Part shown: positions 6,635-8,287 of the stretch, piece after piece
Position numbering within the stretch: position 1 is the first letter of the stretch
How the letters are laid out: the number at the start of each line of letters is the position of its first letter
NCBI GenBank assembly: GCA_028875135.1
Contig: JAPPFQ010000054.1
Location: 1-8,287, forward strand
Length of the DNA stretch: 8,287 nt
Direction of reading: 5' to 3'
Origin: Acidobacteriota bacterium
GTDB lineage: Bacteria; Acidobacteriota; Terriglobia; Versatilivoradales; Versatilivoraceae
Made by a program: the position numbers and the translations under genes
Notes under the pieces: model-generated
Database searches by the model: none
Told to the model about the DNA's origin: nothing
What the model saw: only the letters and a program-made list of their open reading frames with translations

Positions 6635-6640
6635 CCTCTC
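6635..6640 (-). promoter_or_regulatory. Ribosome binding site of the FecR-domain gene
   Basis: GAGAGG on the minus strand, seven bases before ATG 6627. It supports the start at the signal peptide rather than the longer frame reaching 6690. Confidence 0.55.
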
Positions 6641-6698
6641 GCTGGCGGAAATCTGTGCCCAACATCGGCAATTTTACTGGAGGACGGCACGGCCCATC

Positions 6699-6723
6699 GA
6701 TCACTGGCCCTATCTTAGTGATC
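6699..6723. promoter_or_regulatory. Palindromic operator-like site in divergent promoter region
   Basis: Perfect 7-base arms GATCACT (6699-6705) and AGTGATC (6717-6723) flank an 11-base spacer, the geometry of a site for a dimeric DNA-binding protein. The minus strand reads TAAGAT at 6717-6712, a -10-like hexamer inside the dyad, so a bound protein could affect the FecR-cytochrome promoter. No regulator gene is present in the window, and the -35 match (TGGAAT, 6740-6735) is weak. Confidence 0.35.
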
Positions 6724-6789
6724 CTGCTTCGCCAATTCCAGTCTCGTGTACGAACAAGAGGCTGCCGCCCCTGGATCAGTCGCGATCCG

Positions 6790-6798
6790 TGCTAAAAT
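6790..6798 (+). promoter_or_regulatory. Candidate extended -10 promoter for the CRTAC1 gene
   Basis: TGC followed by TAAAAT matches an extended -10 (TGn plus five of six TATAAT positions). It would give a 5' leader of about 80 bases before ATG 6886. No good -35 is seen 16-18 bases upstream, which is tolerated for extended -10 promoters. Confidence 0.33.
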
Positions 6799-6885
6799 CA
6801 ACCCAGAGTAGGCGATGAACCCGTCGCTTTCCGCGTAGTGACCTCTTCCGGCGACTCCTGCAAGCAGTTTGCTCCAATCCAAGAG

Positions 6886-8287
6886 ATGAACAAGCCCATA
6901 GCACTAAGCCTGATTGCTTGCCTGGCTGCGTTGTCGGGGACGTCCGCCAACGACTTGTCCCGCTCGGACAAATCGTTGCCTGCCTCGCCCTCGCTGGTCT
7001 TTGAGGACGTGGCCGCCGAAGCGGGCCTGGATTTTCAGCACTTCAGCGGCAGCCCGGAGAAGCAGTACATCCTGGAGAGCATGAGCGGAGGGGTGGCCTG
7101 GATCGACTTCGACCGGGACGGCTGGATGGATCTCTACCTGGTCAACGGAGGCCACTGGGAGGAGCTGGTTCAAGGAAAGCGCACGGTTTCCAACGCCCTC
7201 TACCGCAACAACGGCGACGGGACTTTTGCCAACGTGACCGACAAGGCAGGAGTCGGGAATCGCCGCTGGGGTATGGGAGTGGCCGCCGGCGACTACGACA
7301 ACGACGGCTGGGTGGACCTGTTCGTGTGCAACTACGGCCCCAACACCCTCTACCGCAACAACGGGGACGGTACCTTCAAGGACGTGACCGCCGCGGCCGG
7401 GGTGGGAGACGGCCGCTGGGCGGTGAGCGCATCCTTTGGCGACTACGACGCCGACGGCCGGCTGGATCTCTACGTCACCAACACGGTCCAGTTCGACTAC
7501 AAGCACCCCGACCCCATGGAGTGCCACTACCGGGGAATCACGGTGCAGTGCGGTCCCCTGGGGATGGTCGGCGATTCCGACATCCTCTACCGCAACAACG
7601 GGGACGGCACCTTTGGGGACGTGAGTAAGAAGGCCGGCGTTTCGGACGTGACCCCCTCCTATGGCCTGGGGGCCATCTGGAGCGACTACGACAACGACGG
7701 AGACCTCGACCTCTACGTGGCCAACGATCAAATGGCCAATTTTCTCTTTCGGAACCAGGGGGACGGCACCTTCGAGGAAACCGGGCTCTTCGCGGGAGCC
7801 GCTTTCAGCGATGACGGCACGGCTCAGGGCAGCATGGGAGTGGATTTCGGGGACTACGACCGGGACGGCCTGCTGGACATCTACATCACCCATTTCTCGG
7901 ACGACTACAATACGCTCTTCCGCAATCTGGGCCAGGGCAGGTTTCGCGACATGACCCGCGGGGCCGGCCTGACCTTCAGCAGTTGGCCCATGGTGGGCTG
8001 GGGCACCGGGTTCGTGGACCTGGACCATGACGGCTGGGAAGACATCTTCGCCGCCAACGGCCACGTGTTTCCCCAGGTGGACGGATACAAGATCGGCACC
8101 AGCTTCCATCAACGCAGCCAGGTCTTTCGCAACCTCGGTCAGGGCAAGTTCCAGGAAGTCTCGGCCGGACTCGACAAGCTCAAGTCCTGGTCCAGCCGGG
8201 GGGTGGCCTTCGCCGACTACGACAACGACGGCGATATCGACGTCGCCGTCAACAACCTGGACGGAGTCCCCTGGCTCCTGAAGAATC
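6886..8287 (+). CDS. CRTAC1-family FG-GAP/VCBS repeat protein, 3' end outside window
   Basis: The frame is open from ATG 6886 to the window edge (467 codons, no stop). A signal peptide (MNKPIALSLIACLAALSG, cleavage near TSA-N) predicts export. Seven calcium-binding DxDxDG loops of FG-GAP/beta-propeller type begin at D74, D136, D186, D267, D323, D378 and D444. Between them come matching blade segments of the form LYRNNGDGTF-x-DVT-x-AGV (from about 105, 155, 234, 287, 344 and 413). The longest interval (186-267) contains a Cys pair, C213 and C222, in ECHYRGITVQCGP, an insertion I recognise from bacterial CRTAC1-type proteins and possibly a disulfide. The family usually ends with an ASPIC/UnbV domain, which would lie beyond 8287. 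Likely a calcium-stabilised extracytoplasmic propeller for binding; no enzymatic role is evident. The ribosome binding site is weak (AAGAG abuts the ATG). Three identical 17-base stretches (from 7198, 7348, 7585) reflect the repeats. Confidence 0.88.
   Translation, partial: MNKPIALSLIACLAALSGTSANDLSRSDKSLPASPSLVFEDVAAEAGLDFQHFSGSPEKQYILESMSGGVAWIDFDRDGWMDLYLVNGGHWEELVQGKRTVSNALYRNNGDGTFANVTDKAGVGNRRWGMGVAAGDYDNDGWVDLFVCNYGPNTLYRNNGDGTFKDVTAAAGVGDGRWAVSASFGDYDADGRLDLYVTNTVQFDYKHPDPMECHYRGITVQCGPLGMVGDSDILYRNNGDGTFGDVSKKAGVSDVTPSYGLGAIWSDYDNDGDLDLYVANDQMANFLFRNQGDGTFEETGLFAGAAFSDDGTAQGSMGVDFGDYDRDGLLDIYITHFSDDYNTLFRNLGQGRFRDMTRGAGLTFSSWPMVGWGTGFVDLDHDGWEDIFAANGHVFPQVDGYKIGTSFHQRSQVFRNLGQGKFQEVSAGLDKLKSWSSRGVAFADYDNDGDIDVAVNNLDGVPWLLKN

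Larger units (their letters stand above)
6628..6885. other. Divergent intergenic region between FecR and CRTAC1 genes
   Basis: These 258 bases hold no credible gene. They must carry promoters for both directions. Visible elements are the FecR ribosome binding site (6635-6640), a 7-11-7 palindrome (6699-6723) overlapping a minus-strand -10-like TAAGAT, and a plus-strand extended -10-like element (6790-6798). A seven-codon frame at 6814-6837 has no evident significance. Confidence 0.6.

Noticed and set aside
6904..8112. 402-residue open frame on the minus strand opposite the CRTAC1 gene
   Set aside because: It is an antisense shadow of the repeated aspartate- and glycine-rich calcium loops, giving a monotonous V/A/G/H-rich protein. 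The plus-strand frame has a signal peptide and recognisable repeats.
1..8287. CRISPR array, tRNA/rRNA genes, insertion sequences or prophage genes
   Set aside because: No regularly spaced repeats, tRNA cloverleaf, rRNA-like conserved stretch, transposase or phage gene could be recognised on either strand.

Overview
This window is GC-rich, densely coding bacterial DNA. No ribosomal or universal marker gene is present, so taxonomy rests on gene content. A multiheme cytochrome next to a TPR protein, an FG-GAP/CRTAC1-type repeat protein, a secreted FecR-domain protein, a lipoprotein with a glycoside-hydrolase-like barrel and a phytanoyl-CoA-dioxygenase-like enzyme together suggest a large-genome environmental bacterium. 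Acidobacteriota is my first guess; Planctomycetota or a related phylum is possible. This is inference from family distribution, not a placement.

Layout. Bases 1-295 are non-coding and rich in short inverted and direct repeats. From 6627 down to 296 there is a minus-strand gene run, in transcription order: FecR-domain protein (6627-5143), seven-heme c-type cytochrome (5155-3995), TPR protein (3963-2920), lipoprotein with a GHL10-like barrel (2807-1242, with its true C-terminus displaced into another frame down to 1072), and a PhyH-like Fe(II)/2-oxoglutarate oxygenase (1054-296). A divergent intergenic region (6628-6885) separates this run from a plus-strand CRTAC1/FG-GAP protein that starts at 6886 and runs off the right edge.

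How the genes fit together. The FecR and cytochrome genes overlap, the cytochrome and TPR genes are 31 bases apart, and the displaced lipoprotein C-terminus ends at the start region of the oxygenase gene. A 112-base gap separates the TPR and lipoprotein genes, so the run may be one or two transcripts. Five of the six products carry an apparent export signal (signal peptide or lipobox), so this looks like an envelope or periplasmic module: heme-based electron transfer, TPR and FG-GAP scaffolds, and a possible carbohydrate-active lipoprotein. The substrate and physiological role cannot be read from sequence alone.

Most notable observations: an apparent one-base deletion near the 3' end of the lipoprotein gene, a tandem duplication of the FecR module inside one protein, the unfused cytochrome/TPR pair opposite a CRTAC1 gene, and a 7-11-7 palindrome in the divergent promoter region.
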